Below are positions 27,742-38,942 of a stretch of DNA of 64,000 nt, one piece after another (within the stretch, counting starts at the first letter, position 1; the number at the start of each line of letters is the position of its first letter). The notes beneath the pieces are model-generated. The model was given only the letters and a program-made list of their open reading frames with translations. It had not been told where the DNA came from and searched no databases. Location: positions 1,860,001-1,924,000 of the forward strand of contig NZ_CP045699.1 in assembly GCF_009601765.2 (NCBI RefSeq), in the 5' to 3' direction. This DNA comes from Vibrio algicola. Lineage in GTDB: Bacteria; Pseudomonadota; Gammaproteobacteria; Enterobacterales; Vibrionaceae. The position numbers were made by a program, and so were the translations under genes.

Positions 27742-29244
27742 ATGACGATTAATTTTAACCAAAAAGTACGTAACACTAGAGTTTATTCTAAAGGCTCATC
27801 GGGGGTGGCTCCGCAAACCAGTTTTGAAAGTGATCGTGGGCGAATTATCAATTCTGCTGCTATTCGTCGGCTGCAACAAAAAACCCAAGTATTCCCATTA
27901 GAACGTAATGCAGCGGTACGCAGTCGTTTGACTCACTCTTTAGAAGTACAACAAGTGGGTCGCTTCATTACCCAGTTAATTTTTAAACATCTCTCAAATG
28001 ACGATCTTAAAAAATATCAGTTAGTCGAATTAGATCGTCAAATTGAATCGATTGTCGAGATGTCCTGCTTAATGCATGATGTGGGTAACCCGCCTTTTGG
28101 TCACTTTGGCGAGCAAGCGATCAACGACTGGTTTACGCGTAATATGGCCTCTCTTACGGCAGGTGAAAATGGTAACACCCGAGTTGAGTTACCCGCTCCG
28201 ATCCGCCAAGATCTGATTAATTTTGAAGGTAATGCTCAGGCCATTCGTTTGGTCCACTCGCTTTTAGGCCTCAACCTGACTTACTCTCAAGTGTCTGGAA
28301 TTTTTAAATACACTCGTCGTGGCGATCAAATCTCACCCAAAAAACAACCTGAAAATAAGTCACTGCAAAATTATCATTACCTAATGAAAAAGGTAGGGTA
28401 TTACTTAAGTGAGCACCGCTATGTTGAATCGATGAAATCGGTCTTATCGATGGCAGACCACTGTCGTTCTCCATTTTCATACATAATGGAAGCGGCTGAT
28501 GATATTTCTTACGGTATTGCGGATATCGAAGATGCGGTAGAAAAAGGAATTTTGTCACTCGAACAACTTAAAGATGCGCTTGATTCTGAATTTCGATTAT
28601 TAGCACAGCGCTATAACTTGCCCGATCCAAGTGTGATGCAAACCATTATCGATAAGGCGTACACCAGTGCGAATAAAAACCAGCACAGCCTCGACAGTTA
28701 TTTTTTTGTCGCTTTGCGCGTTGAAATAAATACACATTTACCAAAACACGCTTGCGAACAGTTCATCCATAATATTGAAGCGGTATTTCATGGCAGCTTT
28801 AATCGCGCGCTAATTGAAGATCAAAGTTTCCAGCATGCCTTGGTTGAAACACTCAAAAATGTGTCTTTAAAATATGCCTTTTGCGATCCCGAAGTTGAAA
28901 AGAGTGAGCTACAAGGTTATCGAATTCTGACTGGGTTACTTGAAGCTTATAAGCCATTACTTGTACTGGATAAAGAGACCTTTACCAATATTGACGATGC
29001 GCCACTGTACGAGAGAAGGTTGTATAAAAAGTTGCCTAATAAGCACTTAAGAGCGTATAAAATCGCGATGCAAACTTTAGAACAAGAAAAAGGTAAATCG
29101 GTGGAGATCGCCTATTTACCTTACGACTTTAGTGATGAGGTTTGGGAGTTTTACTTCCGCGTTCGCCTGATCCAAGACTACATTAGCGGTATGACAGACC
29201 AATACGCCTACGATGAGTTTCGTGCATTGAATGTATTGGATTAA
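27742..29244 (+). CDS. dgt: Deoxyguanosine triphosphate triphosphohydrolase (dGTPase)
   Basis: Hydrolyses dGTP to deoxyguanosine and triphosphate. The 500-residue protein is close to E. coli Dgt (about 505 aa): FESDRGRIINSAAIRRLQQKTQVFPLE near the N-terminus, the HD-domain metal ligands in RSRLTHSLEVQQVG and SCLMHDVGNPPFGHFGEQAI, MEAADDISYGIADIEDAVEK, and DYISGMTDQYAYDEFR at the end. It lies 70 nt after sspD on the same strand. Codons look more host-like than in the ssp genes, so it may be chromosomal background beside the island. dNTP-depleting homologues are known in phage defence, but this one resembles the housekeeping type. Confidence 0.93.
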   Translation: MTINFNQKVRNTRVYSKGSSGVAPQTSFESDRGRIINSAAIRRLQQKTQVFPLERNAAVRSRLTHSLEVQQVGRFITQLIFKHLSNDDLKKYQLVELDRQIESIVEMSCLMHDVGNPPFGHFGEQAINDWFTRNMASLTAGENGNTRVELPAPIRQDLINFEGNAQAIRLVHSLLGLNLTYSQVSGIFKYTRRGDQISPKKQPENKSLQNYHYLMKKVGYYLSEHRYVESMKSVLSMADHCRSPFSYIMEAADDISYGIADIEDAVEKGILSLEQLKDALDSEFRLLAQRYNLPDPSVMQTIIDKAYTSANKNQHSLDSYFFVALRVEINTHLPKHACEQFIHNIEAVFHGSFNRALIEDQSFQHALVETLKNVSLKYAFCDPEVEKSELQGYRILTGLLEAYKPLLVLDKETFTNIDDAPLYERRLYKKLPNKHLRAYKIAMQTLEQEKGKSVEIAYLPYDFSDEVWEFYFRVRLIQDYISGMTDQYAYDEFRALNVLD

Positions 29245-29367
29245 TTTGAATACGCCGAAAATACGCTGATCCGTCCTTGAGCGCTTGAGAAAAGGCCATC
29301 CATGTCCTTTGACACTTTTCTCTGTACGCAATTTTGAACGATCATTAAATTTATGGAGTTGCTATAA
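29244..29367 (+). repeat. Dispersed intergenic repeat, copy 1
   Basis: A 124-bp element matching 63711-63834 without gaps and with only about nine mismatches. It begins at the last base of the dgt stop. The centre forms a hairpin: GAGAAAAG / CTTTTCTC outside, AAAGG-CCATCCATG-T-CCTTT inside. A diverged third copy lies at about 33050-33155. The remaining gap to 29485 shows no gene. Confidence 0.9.
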
Positions 29368-29485
29368 GTTAGCGTGAATATATTCTGGTCTAATCGATCT
29401 GGACTGTAGTGATTAATGTAAATGTAACCCAAGTCACGTTACAAAAAAATCGCTAAGTGGATATTGCTTTGAGGTTATGGCTATT

Positions 29486-30367
29486 TTAGATTTGCCTTTG
29501 CGCTCGCTCTAACCATGCAAAAGCTTGTGATAGGCTAAAACATAAAATGAAGTAACACAGCGCTACCATGATCCAAACTTCAAAGATCATACCGCTTGAA
29601 TTGGCAATTTCAGTGCCGACAAACGTCATTTCTTGAATCGAGATCAGAGAGATAATAGAAGAGTCTTTCACCAGCGAGATAAGTTGCCCTGCCAGTGGTG
29701 GCACAATCGCTTTTAATACTTGTGGCGCAATTATATAACGGTAACGATGCCAAGTAGATAAGCCTAATGTTTTGGCGGCTTCATGCTGACCTTGATCGAT
29801 ATTATCTAAACCAGAACGCACCACCTCACCAATATAAGCCGCTGAGATCATGCCAATACATAACACCCCAGAGGCGAGGTTTTCCCATAAATTGGCATCA
29901 CCAAACAACCACCGCTGCAAGCCATTGATCTCGCCACTATGTTCGCGCAATATTCCTTCCAGCCCCAGCAATGGCACCAGTTGGTTGGCTATAAAAAAAT
30001 AGAAAATAAAGATAAACACCAACGGCGGTATATTACGCACCAATTGGACGTAGCAATTTGCTAGCATCCGAATAATGAAATAAGACGAACGACGCCCCAA
30101 GCCTAGCAATACCCCAAACACTAATGCTAATAATGCCCCCCAAAAGGTCAAACGCAGCGTGGCAAATATCCCTTGGATAAAATACGACACACTGCCATCC
30201 GATTTCGGGGTAAACAATAAATTAAGCGCTTTATGCCAGTGCCAATGATACGACAACGAACCACTGTCTTTCAGGCATAGCCATAAAATAAAGCCACCGC
30301 TTAGCATCAATAAAAAGATATCTAAGCGGTTTAATTTACCTATTTTCGTTACTGAACTAATTTTCAT
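29486..30367 (-). CDS. Polar amino acid ABC transporter, permease (second)
   Basis: An inner-membrane subunit of a HAAT-family importer. The 293-residue protein has an N-terminal membrane segment, a long periplasmic-looking stretch, and the transmembrane core typical of GlnP/HisMQ-like permeases. The EAA loop is visible as EAAKTLGLSTWHRYRYIIAPQVLKAIVPP. Its start overlaps the stop of the binding-protein gene (TAATG). Last gene of a four-gene operon: ATPase, permease, binding protein, permease. The substrate is not identifiable from sequence alone; glutamate/glutamine or a similar polar amino acid is likely. Confidence 0.9.
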   Translation of the reverse strand: MKISSVTKIGKLNRLDIFLLMLSGGFILWLCLKDSGSLSYHWHWHKALNLLFTPKSDGSVSYFIQGIFATLRLTFWGALLALVFGVLLGLGRRSSYFIIRMLANCYVQLVRNIPPLVFIFIFYFFIANQLVPLLGLEGILREHSGEINGLQRWLFGDANLWENLASGVLCIGMISAAYIGEVVRSGLDNIDQGQHEAAKTLGLSTWHRYRYIIAPQVLKAIVPPLAGQLISLVKDSSIISLISIQEMTFVGTEIANSSGMIFEVWIMVALCYFILCFSLSQAFAWLERAQRQI

Positions 30368-31185
30368 TATTGGTTGGTATTCGAGACTTGCTTTTGCCAG
30401 TCAACACTCTTAAACCAGTAATTATAACGTTGCTCTAACCAACCGTCTTGTGTGCGAGCATCAATCCATTTATCAAAAAAGGCTTTTTTATCTTGCTCCC
30501 CTAAACGAACCGCAAATCCTTCATTACCAGTATATAAACGCTCTTGCAGCGGAATATACAGTTTTTTCGGGTATTTTAACGCTTCAAATTCTGGTTTTGG
30601 GGTTGAGGCAATCACCGCATCGGCATTACCATTTAACACTTCTTGGAAGGCTTGTGCTTCGTCATCAAATTGAAGGATTTTCGCTTTCGGGAAGTTTTCA
30701 CGTAAAATAGTGATACCTAAAGCGCCACGACGAGCGGCGAACTTGATCTTGCGAGAGTTGAAGTCCTGTTTGCTAAAACCTTTGGTGGTATCAAGGTTGG
30801 CAGCAATTTGAATCCCAGAGTGAGAATAAGGCACGCTAAATAACACGCTTTTTGAACGCTCATCGGTAATGGTTAATCCACCAATCACCACATCGTATTT
30901 ACCCGCCATTAGTGATGGAATAATGCCATCCCAAGAAGTAGGAATAAATTCGACTTTCCAGCCTGAATCTTGCGCAAGACGCTTAGCAACATCGACTTCA
31001 AACCCCACCAGCTCGCCTTGATCATCACGCATAGCCCACGGAACAAAAGTACTTAATCCTACTTTTAAAGTGCCACGTTGATTAATTTTATCTAAGTTTG
31101 GTGTATCACTTGCCCACGCACTTTGCGCGCCCCCCAAACCTAATCCCAATAGCGTTGTTAAACAGATTATCCATAAACGTTTCAT
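30367..31185 (-). CDS. Polar amino acid ABC transporter, periplasmic substrate-binding protein
   Basis: The 272-residue precursor has a signal peptide (MKRLWIICLTTLLGLGLGGAQ... with cleavage near AWA-SD, about residue 24). A family 3 solute-binding fold follows: LKVGLSTFVPWAM, GFEVDVAKRLAQD, IPSLMAGKYDVVIGGLTIT and YNYWF at the end. The frame is open 34 codons upstream, but only ATG 31185 puts the signal peptide first. It is sandwiched between the two permease genes, with TAATG coupling to the downstream one. Confidence 0.92.
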   Translation of the reverse strand: MKRLWIICLTTLLGLGLGGAQSAWASDTPNLDKINQRGTLKVGLSTFVPWAMRDDQGELVGFEVDVAKRLAQDSGWKVEFIPTSWDGIIPSLMAGKYDVVIGGLTITDERSKSVLFSVPYSHSGIQIAANLDTTKGFSKQDFNSRKIKFAARRGALGITILRENFPKAKILQFDDEAQAFQEVLNGNADAVIASTPKPEFEALKYPKKLYIPLQERLYTGNEGFAVRLGEQDKKAFFDKWIDARTQDGWLEQRYNYWFKSVDWQKQVSNTNQ

Positions 31186-31193
31186 TGTTGCTC

Positions 31194-31988
31194 CTAATGC
31201 CCTTTTCGGGTTCGTTGTTCTAGCCATGCTGCTAATCCAGACAAGCTTAAAGTAATCAATAAATAAATTGCCGCCACGGTAAACCAAATTTCAAATGGCA
31301 TGGCGGTATCTGAGACGATATTACGCCCTTCAGTAGTAAGATCAAAAATCGCCATCACACTAACAATAGACGTATTTTTAACTAAAGAAATCGCTTCGTT
31401 GGTTAATGACGGTAAGGTTTTTTTGATCACTTGCGGCAAAATGATATAGCGATACGCATTAACACGAGACAAGCCTAAGGTTCGACAGGCTTCAAATTGC
31501 CCCTTATCGACCGCAAGTAACCCTGAGCGGATCACCTCGGCAGTGTAAGCGCCTTGAAATAACGCTAACGCCAAGACTGCCGTGCTGAATCGATCAATCC
31601 CTAAATACGGTCCAAACACAAAGTAGAGTAAGTAAATTTGTACTAATAATGGCGTATTACGGATCACTTCGATGTAAATAAAAGACAAAAATCGCCCGAC
31701 TTTGGAATCAGACAAGCGCAATAACGCGGTACATAAAGCCAAGATTAAGGTCGCAATCCCACTGATAAGCGTGAGTTTTAATGTCACCAATAAGCCATCA
31801 ATAAGCTCAGCACTATACCAACGACCATCTTCGAAAAAGAACAAGTAATCTGGTACCCGTTGCCATTGCCACTGATAATTCATCGCTTGCGCGCCAGTAT
31901 GCAAAATCCAGCTCAGCCCCATCAGCAAAACCGCGATCTGCAATACTGCCGACAATAAAGGCTTAGCCATTTTAAGCATCAATGACAT
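31194..31988 (-). CDS. Polar amino acid ABC transporter, permease (first)
   Basis: The 264-residue membrane protein has the same architecture as the permease at the end of the operon. Its EAA loop reads EACRTLGLSRVNAYRYIILPQVIKKTLPS. The two permeases probably form a heterodimer. The start codon is one base after the ATPase stop, and the binding-protein gene follows after 8 nt, so the operon is tightly packed. Confidence 0.9.
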   Translation of the reverse strand: MSLMLKMAKPLLSAVLQIAVLLMGLSWILHTGAQAMNYQWQWQRVPDYLFFFEDGRWYSAELIDGLLVTLKLTLISGIATLILALCTALLRLSDSKVGRFLSFIYIEVIRNTPLLVQIYLLYFVFGPYLGIDRFSTAVLALALFQGAYTAEVIRSGLLAVDKGQFEACRTLGLSRVNAYRYIILPQVIKKTLPSLTNEAISLVKNTSIVSVMAIFDLTTEGRNIVSDTAMPFEIWFTVAAIYLLITLSLSGLAAWLEQRTRKGH

Positions 31989-31989
31989 G

Positions 31990-32751
31990 TTAATAACTCA
32001 AAATCTGATTGAGGAAATTCTGGGTACGTTGATGCTTGGGCGCGGCAAAAAATTCGCTCGGCGCAGCAATCTCAACGATTTCACCTTGATCCATAAATAC
32101 CACTCGGTCGGCGACTTTTTTAGCAAACCCCATTTCATGCGTCACGCACACCATGGTCATGCCTTCTTCGGCCAATTGTGACATCACATCCAACACTTCG
32201 CTGATCATTTCAGGGTCAAGCGCCGAAGTCGGTTCATCAAATAGCAATATCTCCGGCTGCATACACAGCGAGCGAGCAATGGCGACTCGTTGTTGTTGAC
32301 CACCCGAAAGTTGCGCGGGGTATTTAGAGGCTTGCTCGGCAATATTAACTCGATCTAAATAATGCATCGCCCGTTCTACAGCTTTCGCTTTCGATAACTT
32401 AAGGGTTTTAATTGGTGATAACGTCAAATTTTCAATAATAGTGAGATGAGGAAACAGATGAAAATGCTGAAACACCATGCCAATTCGCCCCTGCCATTGT
32501 TGGCTAGGCGTAACGGTTTGACCAAATACCGATAGCGCACCAGATTGAATGGTTTCCAAGCTGTTAATACAGCGGATCAAGGTTGACTTCCCAGAACCTG
32601 AAGGACCACAAATCACCAGTTTTTCACCTTTACTGACTTGCAGATTGATATCCGTTAATGCCTGAAAATCACCATAGTATTTATTCACTTGATTAAATTC
32701 TATAACAGTATTTTGTTCCGATGCTTGGCTAGTCACGACATTCCTTGGCAT
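31990..32751 (-). CDS. Polar amino acid ABC transporter, ATP-binding protein
   Basis: A GlnQ/HisP-type ATPase of 253 residues that powers the importer from the cytoplasmic side. Walker A is GPSGSGKST, the Q-loop region [11 protein letters not shown], the ABC signature [15 protein letters not shown], Walker [15 protein letters not shown] and the switch [10 protein letters not shown]. It is the first gene of the operon and starts at ATG 32751. The ~20 residues before the fold ([16 protein letters not shown]) are a short extension that might be removed by choosing a later start. Confidence 0.93.
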   Translation of the reverse strand: MPRNVVTSQASEQNTVIEFNQVNKYYGDFQALTDINLQVSKGEKLVICGPSGSGKSTLIRCINSLETIQSGALSVFGQTVTPSQQWQGRIGMVFQHFHLFPHLTIIENLTLSPIKTLKLSKAKAVERAMHYLDRVNIAEQASKYPAQLSGGQQQRVAIARSLCMQPEILLFDEPTSALDPEMISEVLDVMSQLAEEGMTMVCVTHEMGFAKKVADRVVFMDQGEIVEIAAPSEFFAAPKHQRTQNFLNQILSY

Positions 32752-33049
32752 TGATGCTTTTGTTTATCATAACATTAACTTGTTTTATCGATAAACACAG
32801 GTTTTGATTAAACTTTTCAACTCAAAACAATAACCACAACAAATACCGCCAGCCGAGTAATTCACAACAAAAATAACACAGAGTTAAATAATCAATTAAT
32901 ACGATATAAAGTTAATCTAGAGCAATAAAGATGACGCGAAATGTTAACGTCATGTTCTAAAATACATTCTTTTTGGTAATCTATTAGTAACGGATTGTAG
33001 TACTTTGCTAAGGATTAAGTTAGATCTATCCCATTAAGGTTCTAATCAA
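32752..33049. other. Non-coding gap upstream of the ABC transporter operon
   Basis: Very A+T-rich, with no open gene on either strand. It should hold the leftward promoter of the transporter operon. I could not single out a reliable promoter pair. It ends in the diverged copy of the dispersed repeat. Confidence 0.5.
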
Positions 33050-33155
33050 TATCGCCATTCCGAAAAGACGTTTAAACCATCCGTGGGCACTTGGAAAAGA
33101 ACATCCATGTTCTTTGACACTTTTTTCCATCGGCAATATGAATAGAACCGTTATT
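33050..33155 (+). repeat. Dispersed intergenic repeat, diverged copy 3
   Basis: Shares the core with the copies at 29244 and 63711: CCGAAAAGAC near the start and TTTGACACTTTT after the centre. The central stem here is a perfect palindrome, AAAGAACAT-CC-ATGTTCTTT (33097-33116), where the other copies have AAAGG...CCTTT. G-C pairs are thus replaced by A-T pairs on both sides. Located just past the 3' end of fghA. Confidence 0.75.
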
Positions 33156-33168
33156 TTCTTGCAATGGT

Positions 33169-34029
33169 TTATTTTAATAAATGCTGCGCATGAAATATCA
33201 AATGCTCATCAATAAAACTCGAGATAAAAAAGTAACTGTGGTCGTAGCCAGAGTGCACCTTGATCTCAAATGGATAATTGACTTGATTGGCGGCATTTTC
33301 CAATAAGTGCGGCTTTAGTTGCTGCTCAAGGAAATTATCTGCCAGCCCTTGCGATACTTTAATTGGCGGTAAATGCGCGGTATCACCTTTGATTTTTTTC
33401 ATCAGTTCAACCGCATCATATTTAACCCACAATGCTTGGTCATCGCCCAAATAAGCCGCTAACGCTTTATGACCCCACGGACAATTAAGCGGGCTAACTA
33501 TCGGACTAAACGCTGAAATCGATTTAAACCTTGGCGCATTACGCAAACCAATCGTCAGTGCACCATGCCCGCCCATTGAGTGGCCCGAAATCGAACGTTT
33601 ATCCGAAACCGGAAAATTGGCCTCAATCAAAGCAGGTAATTCGTAGGCAATATAATCGTACATCTGATAATGCTTATCCCACGGCGCTTGGGTGGCATTA
33701 AGATAAAATCCCGCCCCTTGGCCTAAATCGTAAGCTTCATCATCGGCAATGGTATCGCCGTTAACATCAACCCCACGCGGGCTGGTATCTGGCGTCACAA
33801 TCGCAATACCTAACTCTGCCGCCATACGTTGCGCCCCCGCTTTTTGCACGAAGTTTTCATCGCTGCAGGTTAAGCCTGATAACCAATATAAAACAGGAAC
33901 AGGATTATCGTCTGTCGCTTGAGGTGGCAAAAACACCGAAAAACGCATCGCACAATGGAGCACTTTTGATTGGTGCTCACATTGCTGCTGCACCCCACCA
34001 AAAGATTTATTTGAACTGAGTGATTCCAT
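33169..34029 (-). CDS. fghA: S-formylglutathione hydrolase
   Basis: Hydrolyses S-formylglutathione to formate and glutathione, the second step of formaldehyde detoxification. The 286-residue alpha/beta hydrolase has the nucleophile Ser in SISGHSMGGHGAL, TSPRGVDV, DLGQGAGFYLNATQAPW and the catalytic His in GYDHSYFFISSFI. I chose ATG 34029 because GGAG lies just upstream and homologues begin ME-x-x-x-x-x-SFGG. An ATG at 34044 overlapping the adhC stop is the alternative. Immediately downstream of adhC, so co-transcribed with it. Confidence 0.95.
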   Translation of the reverse strand: MESLSSNKSFGGVQQQCEHQSKVLHCAMRFSVFLPPQATDDNPVPVLYWLSGLTCSDENFVQKAGAQRMAAELGIAIVTPDTSPRGVDVNGDTIADDEAYDLGQGAGFYLNATQAPWDKHYQMYDYIAYELPALIEANFPVSDKRSISGHSMGGHGALTIGLRNAPRFKSISAFSPIVSPLNCPWGHKALAAYLGDDQALWVKYDAVELMKKIKGDTAHLPPIKVSQGLADNFLEQQLKPHLLENAANQVNYPFEIKVHSGYDHSYFFISSFIDEHLIFHAQHLLK

Positions 34030-34043
34030 AACAACTCCAACCA

Positions 34044-35234
<1,191 letters not shown>

Positions 35235-35346
35235 TCAGTATAGTTCAATCTTGGCGAATGATAATCCCGTCATTAGGTAAAACACTTTTACATATCGGTA
35301 ATAATCATCATAATAAACCAAGTATTAATACAAATAGGTGATAACC

Positions 35347-36201
35347 ATGAACTGGCAAGGTGTGTGTGAATTCGTTGCAGTCGCCGAAACCGGCAGCTTT
35401 ACTCTGGCAGCAAAACAGTTAGCGATTTCGACCGCTCAAGTAAGTCGTCAGATCAATCAATTAGAAACTCGGTTAGGTACGCAACTGTTGTATCGTACCA
35501 CCCGCCAAGTGAATCTCACCGACATTGGTAAAGAGTACTTCCAGCATTGTCGAGTGATCTTAGATGATCTTGCAGAAGCAGAACGCGCCGTCACCAATTT
35601 GCACCATACTCCGCAAGGACAATTGAAAATATCAGTGCCTATTGCTTACGGCGAAAGTCATGTCGCGCCCTTGATTAATGATTTCTGTTTACGGTATCCC
35701 GAACTCTCTCTTGAATTATGGCTGACCAATCAAATGGTTGATTTAACTGAAGAGAAAGTCGATATGGCGATTCGATTGGGCGCATTAGAAGATTCCAGCA
35801 TGATGGCGAAAAAGCTAAGACAACGAACCCAATACTTATGCGCCGCACCCAGTTATATCCGCAAGCATGGCAGTCCAACCAACTTAATCGAACTCAAACA
35901 GCATAATTGTTTATTAGGCACATTAGATTACTGGCGTTTTCATTCCCGTAAATTAACGGTAACTGGTAGTTTGAAATGCAATAATGGTTATGGTTTGTTA
36001 GATGCGGCATTGAAAGGGATTGGGATTGTGCAATTACCTGATTACTACGTGGAAAGTTATCTGCAATCAGGGCAGCTAATATCATTACTGGAGCAGCACC
36101 AACCCAAAGATGACGGTGTATGGGCTATATACCCACACAACCGCCACGTTTCAACTAAAGTACGCTTATTGCTCGACTATTTAGATCAACATTTAGCTTA
36201 A
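35347..36201 (+). CDS. LysR-family transcriptional regulator
   Basis: The 284-residue regulator has an N-terminal winged helix-turn-helix (residues ~1-60, FTLAAKQLAISTAQVSRQINQLETRLGTQLLYRTTRQ) and a C-terminal effector-binding domain. It starts at ATG 35347 with AGGTGA well placed. Divergent from adhC-fghA with a 178-nt intergenic region. LysR genes in this position are commonly regulators of frmA/adhC and respond to formaldehyde or glutathione adducts, but the ligand here is inference. Its 3' end overlaps the ion channel gene by 4 bp, convergently. Confidence 0.9.
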   Translation: MNWQGVCEFVAVAETGSFTLAAKQLAISTAQVSRQINQLETRLGTQLLYRTTRQVNLTDIGKEYFQHCRVILDDLAEAERAVTNLHHTPQGQLKISVPIAYGESHVAPLINDFCLRYPELSLELWLTNQMVDLTEEKVDMAIRLGALEDSSMMAKKLRQRTQYLCAAPSYIRKHGSPTNLIELKQHNCLLGTLDYWRFHSRKLTVTGSLKCNNGYGLLDAALKGIGIVQLPDYYVESYLQSGQLISLLEQHQPKDDGVWAIYPHNRHVSTKVRLLLDYLDQHLA

Positions 36202-37040
36202 TGACGATTTTTATTCATCTCACTTAACGAGCTTTGTAGTTGATCAATCTTTTGATGCAAAGCTTGGATCTCACTCGATGTTGCGAAGGTATCGGCATCG
36301 GGATTTTGCTCTTCTCGCAACAGTTTATGCTCTTCTGACATCACCTCTAAAATGGTACCGACCATCATATTTAAGAAGATAAAGGCGGTTAAGAAAATAA
36401 AAGTTAGGTAGTAAATCCAACTTAATGAATACACTTCCATAGTTTCATACATCACATCGGTCCAATCTTCAAAAGTGGCCACTCGAAATAGCGTTAGCAT
36501 CGAGATTGATACATCACTCCACAATGTTGGGTTAATATCCCCAAACAACATGCTGCCAATGGCGGCGTAAATATAGAAGATCACGAACATCAGTAAACCA
36601 ATATAGCCCATTTGCGGGATCGCTTTGATTAACGCATTCACCAGCACCCGTAATTCCGGCACCATTGATACCAAACGCAGTACTCGGAAAATTCGTAATA
36701 AACGCGCCACAAACATGGTTGAGCCTGCCGCAGGGTATAAGCTCCCCAACACAATCACCAGATCAAAAACGTTCCAACCTTTTTTAAAGAAAGCACGAAT
36801 ACCATCGCTGGCGAAATAGCGGATAATCAACTCAACTAAGAAGAAAATCGTAATCGCAGTGTCCATGATATTGAGAGCGGAATTTATCGAGGGACGTAAT
36901 TCATAAGTATGTGCGCCAACTGTTAGCGCGGAAATTAGAATCACGGCAATTACGAAAATTTGAAACGTCTTACTCTGATCTATTCGCTTGAACGCATTTT
37001 TTAAATGGCGAAATGTTGTAACCTGCTGCAATGGTGTCAC
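36198..37040 (-). CDS. Voltage-gated-type ion channel (single 6-TM domain, NavBac-like)
   Basis: A 280-residue inner-membrane protein with the architecture of bacterial voltage-gated sodium channels: S1-S3, then an S4 helix with arginines every third residue (FVARLLRIFRVLRLVSM). S5 is followed by a pore loop reading FRVATFEDWTDVM, and then S6 (FIFLTAFIFLNMMVGTILEVM). A C-terminal coiled coil (about 245-280) would tetramerise the channel. The filter motif TFEDW differs from the TLESW of NaChBac, so ion selectivity should not be assumed. Stands alone between the LysR gene (convergent) and guaA. Confidence 0.85.
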   Translation of the reverse strand: MTPLQQVTTFRHLKNAFKRIDQSKTFQIFVIAVILISALTVGAHTYELRPSINSALNIMDTAITIFFLVELIIRYFASDGIRAFFKKGWNVFDLVIVLGSLYPAAGSTMFVARLLRIFRVLRLVSMVPELRVLVNALIKAIPQMGYIGLLMFVIFYIYAAIGSMLFGDINPTLWSDVSISMLTLFRVATFEDWTDVMYETMEVYSLSWIYYLTFIFLTAFIFLNMMVGTILEVMSEEHKLLREEQNPDADTFATSSEIQALHQKIDQLQSSLSEMNKNRH

Positions 37041-37164
37041 CCTTAAATAGAAAATATCTCATTATTGATTTAGAGCAAAATAAGCCAATATCATATTCTT
37101 TTTATGGATACTGAGAAGGTGTTTGAAGTAACAGAGTATTACATTGGAGGGTTTGAATCGTTTC

Positions 37165-37204
37165 AGATAAAACAAAGAGCCACTGAACAATATCAGTAGC
37201 TCTT
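37165..37204 (-). terminator. Terminator after guaA
   Basis: AAGAGCCACTGA / TCAGTAGCTCTT (37175-37186 with 37193-37204) forms an 11-of-12-bp stem with a 6-nt loop. Leftward it runs into TTTGTTTTATC. The remaining gap to the channel gene shows no other feature. Confidence 0.75.
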
Positions 37205-37246
37205 ATCATTTCATTATTGAGGCTTTACAGGCCGATTATATTAAAC

Positions 37247-38824
37247 TTATTCCCACTCAATCGTAGCTGGTGGCTTACCTGAGATGTCGTAAACCACACG
37301 CGAAATACCGTCGATTTCATTGATGATACGGTTTGATACTTTACCTAGGAAGTCATAAGGCAGGTGCGCCCAATGTGCGGTCATAAAGTCGATGGTTTCT
37401 ACTGCGCGTAGCGACACAACCCAATCGTATTTACGGCCATCGCCCATTACGCCAACTGAACGTACTGGTAGGAATACCGTAAAGGCTTGCGAGACTTTGT
37501 TGTAAAGATCGGCAGCATGAAGCTCTTCAATGAAGATAGCATCGGCGCGACGCAGTAAGTCACAGTATTCTTTTTTCACTTCACCTAGTACGCGTACACC
37601 AAGACCAGGCCCAGGGAATGGGTGACGGTAAAGCATGTTATAAGGCAAACCTAACTCTAAGCCAATCTTACGCACTTCATCTTTAAACAATTCACGTAGC
37701 GGTTCAACCAAGCCCATTTCCATATCGTCTGGCAAACCGCCGACGTTATGGTGAGATTTGATCACATGCGCTTTACCGGTTTTCGATGCGGCCGATTCGA
37801 TCACATCTGGGTAAATGGTACCTTGTGCTAACCATTTGGCATTTTTCAGTTTCTTCGATTCTTCATCAAAGATATCAACAAAGACATGACCAATAATTTT
37901 ACGTTTTGCTTCCGGTTCTGCTTCGCCACCTAGTGCATCTAGGAAACGGTTTTCAGCGTCAACATGGATGATATTAAGACCAAAGTGATCGCCAAACATA
38001 TCCATTACTTGCTCTGCTTCGTTTAAACGCAATAAACCGTTATCAACGAATACGCAGGTTAATTTGTCGCCAATAGCGCGATGCAGCAGCATAGCGACCA
38101 CCGAAGAATCTACTCCGCCAGATAGGCCAAGGATCACTTCATCATCACCAATTTGATCTTTTAAGCGCGCGATGGAATCTTCAATGATAGAAGATGGTGT
38201 CCACAGTTTGCTACAACCACAAATGTTAAGTACAAAGTTCTCAAGCATGCGTAAGCCTTGACGAGTATGCGTCACTTCTGGGTGAAATTGCACGCCGTAG
38301 AAACGTTTCTCATCATTAGCCATCGCCGCGTATGGGCAAGTATCGGTTTGAGCAACTTTGGTGAAATCACTTGGGATCTCGACCACTTTATCACCGTGGC
38401 TCATCCAGACATCTAACAGAGGCTTACCATCTTCGGCAATGGCATCTTCGATGTTAGCGAACAAGGCGCAGTCTTCCATCATCTTAACTTGTGCGTAACC
38501 AAACTCACGCTCGTTAGAGCCGGCAACTTTACCACCAAGTTGCTCAGACATGGTTTGCATGCCGTAACAAATACCAAATACTGGCACACCAGCGTTAAAT
38601 ACATATTCCGGTGCGCGAGGAGAATTCTCAAGCGTCACACTCTCAGGACCACCAGAAAGAATGATGCCATCTGGATTGAATTCACGGATATCCGATTCTT
38701 CAACATCCCAACTCCACAGTTCACAATAAACACCGATCTCACGAATACGGCGAGCAATCAGTTGCGTGTATTGTGAGCCAAAATCTAAAATTAAAATGCG
38801 TTCAGCATGAATATTGGTTGTCAT
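37247..38824 (-). CDS. guaA: GMP synthase (glutamine-hydrolysing)
   Basis: Converts XMP to GMP using glutamine and ATP. The 525-residue protein combines a class I glutamine amidotransferase ([15 protein letters not shown]; nucleophile Cys in [21 protein letters not shown]) and an ATP pyrophosphatase domain ([11 protein letters not shown]). The C-terminal dimerisation domain ends KPPATIEWE. Full length. It follows guaB on the same strand (219-nt gap with a long hairpin), the standard guaBA operon. Confidence 0.97.
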   Translation of the reverse strand: MTTNIHAERILILDFGSQYTQLIARRIREIGVYCELWSWDVEESDIREFNPDGIILSGGPESVTLENSPRAPEYVFNAGVPVFGICYGMQTMSEQLGGKVAGSNEREFGYAQVKMMEDCALFANIEDAIAEDGKPLLDVWMSHGDKVVEIPSDFTKVAQTDTCPYAAMANDEKRFYGVQFHPEVTHTRQGLRMLENFVLNICGCSKLWTPSSIIEDSIARLKDQIGDDEVILGLSGGVDSSVVAMLLHRAIGDKLTCVFVDNGLLRLNEAEQVMDMFGDHFGLNIIHVDAENRFLDALGGEAEPEAKRKIIGHVFVDIFDEESKKLKNAKWLAQGTIYPDVIESAASKTGKAHVIKSHHNVGGLPDDMEMGLVEPLRELFKDEVRKIGLELGLPYNMLYRHPFPGPGLGVRVLGEVKKEYCDLLRRADAIFIEELHAADLYNKVSQAFTVFLPVRSVGVMGDGRKYDWVVSLRAVETIDFMTAHWAHLPYDFLGKVSNRIINEIDGISRVVYDISGKPPATIEWE

Positions 38825-38942
38825 TCTTTTTCTCTAAAATCTAATTAAAGTGAAATTAATGGGTGCTTATCATCAAGTGACTCAAACACTCATCATTTAA
38901 AATTTTATGTAGCGCAACTTCATATTTCAAAGCAGAAAGTTC

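Noticed and set aside
11490..29480. Duplicated ssrA 3' end marking an integrase-type island border
   Set aside because: I looked for a copy of the GGTTCAAATCCCGCCAGCTCCACCA end to the right of the ssp genes and dgt and found none; no integrase gene is present, and the ssrA terminator is still in place. Insertion mechanism remains unknown.
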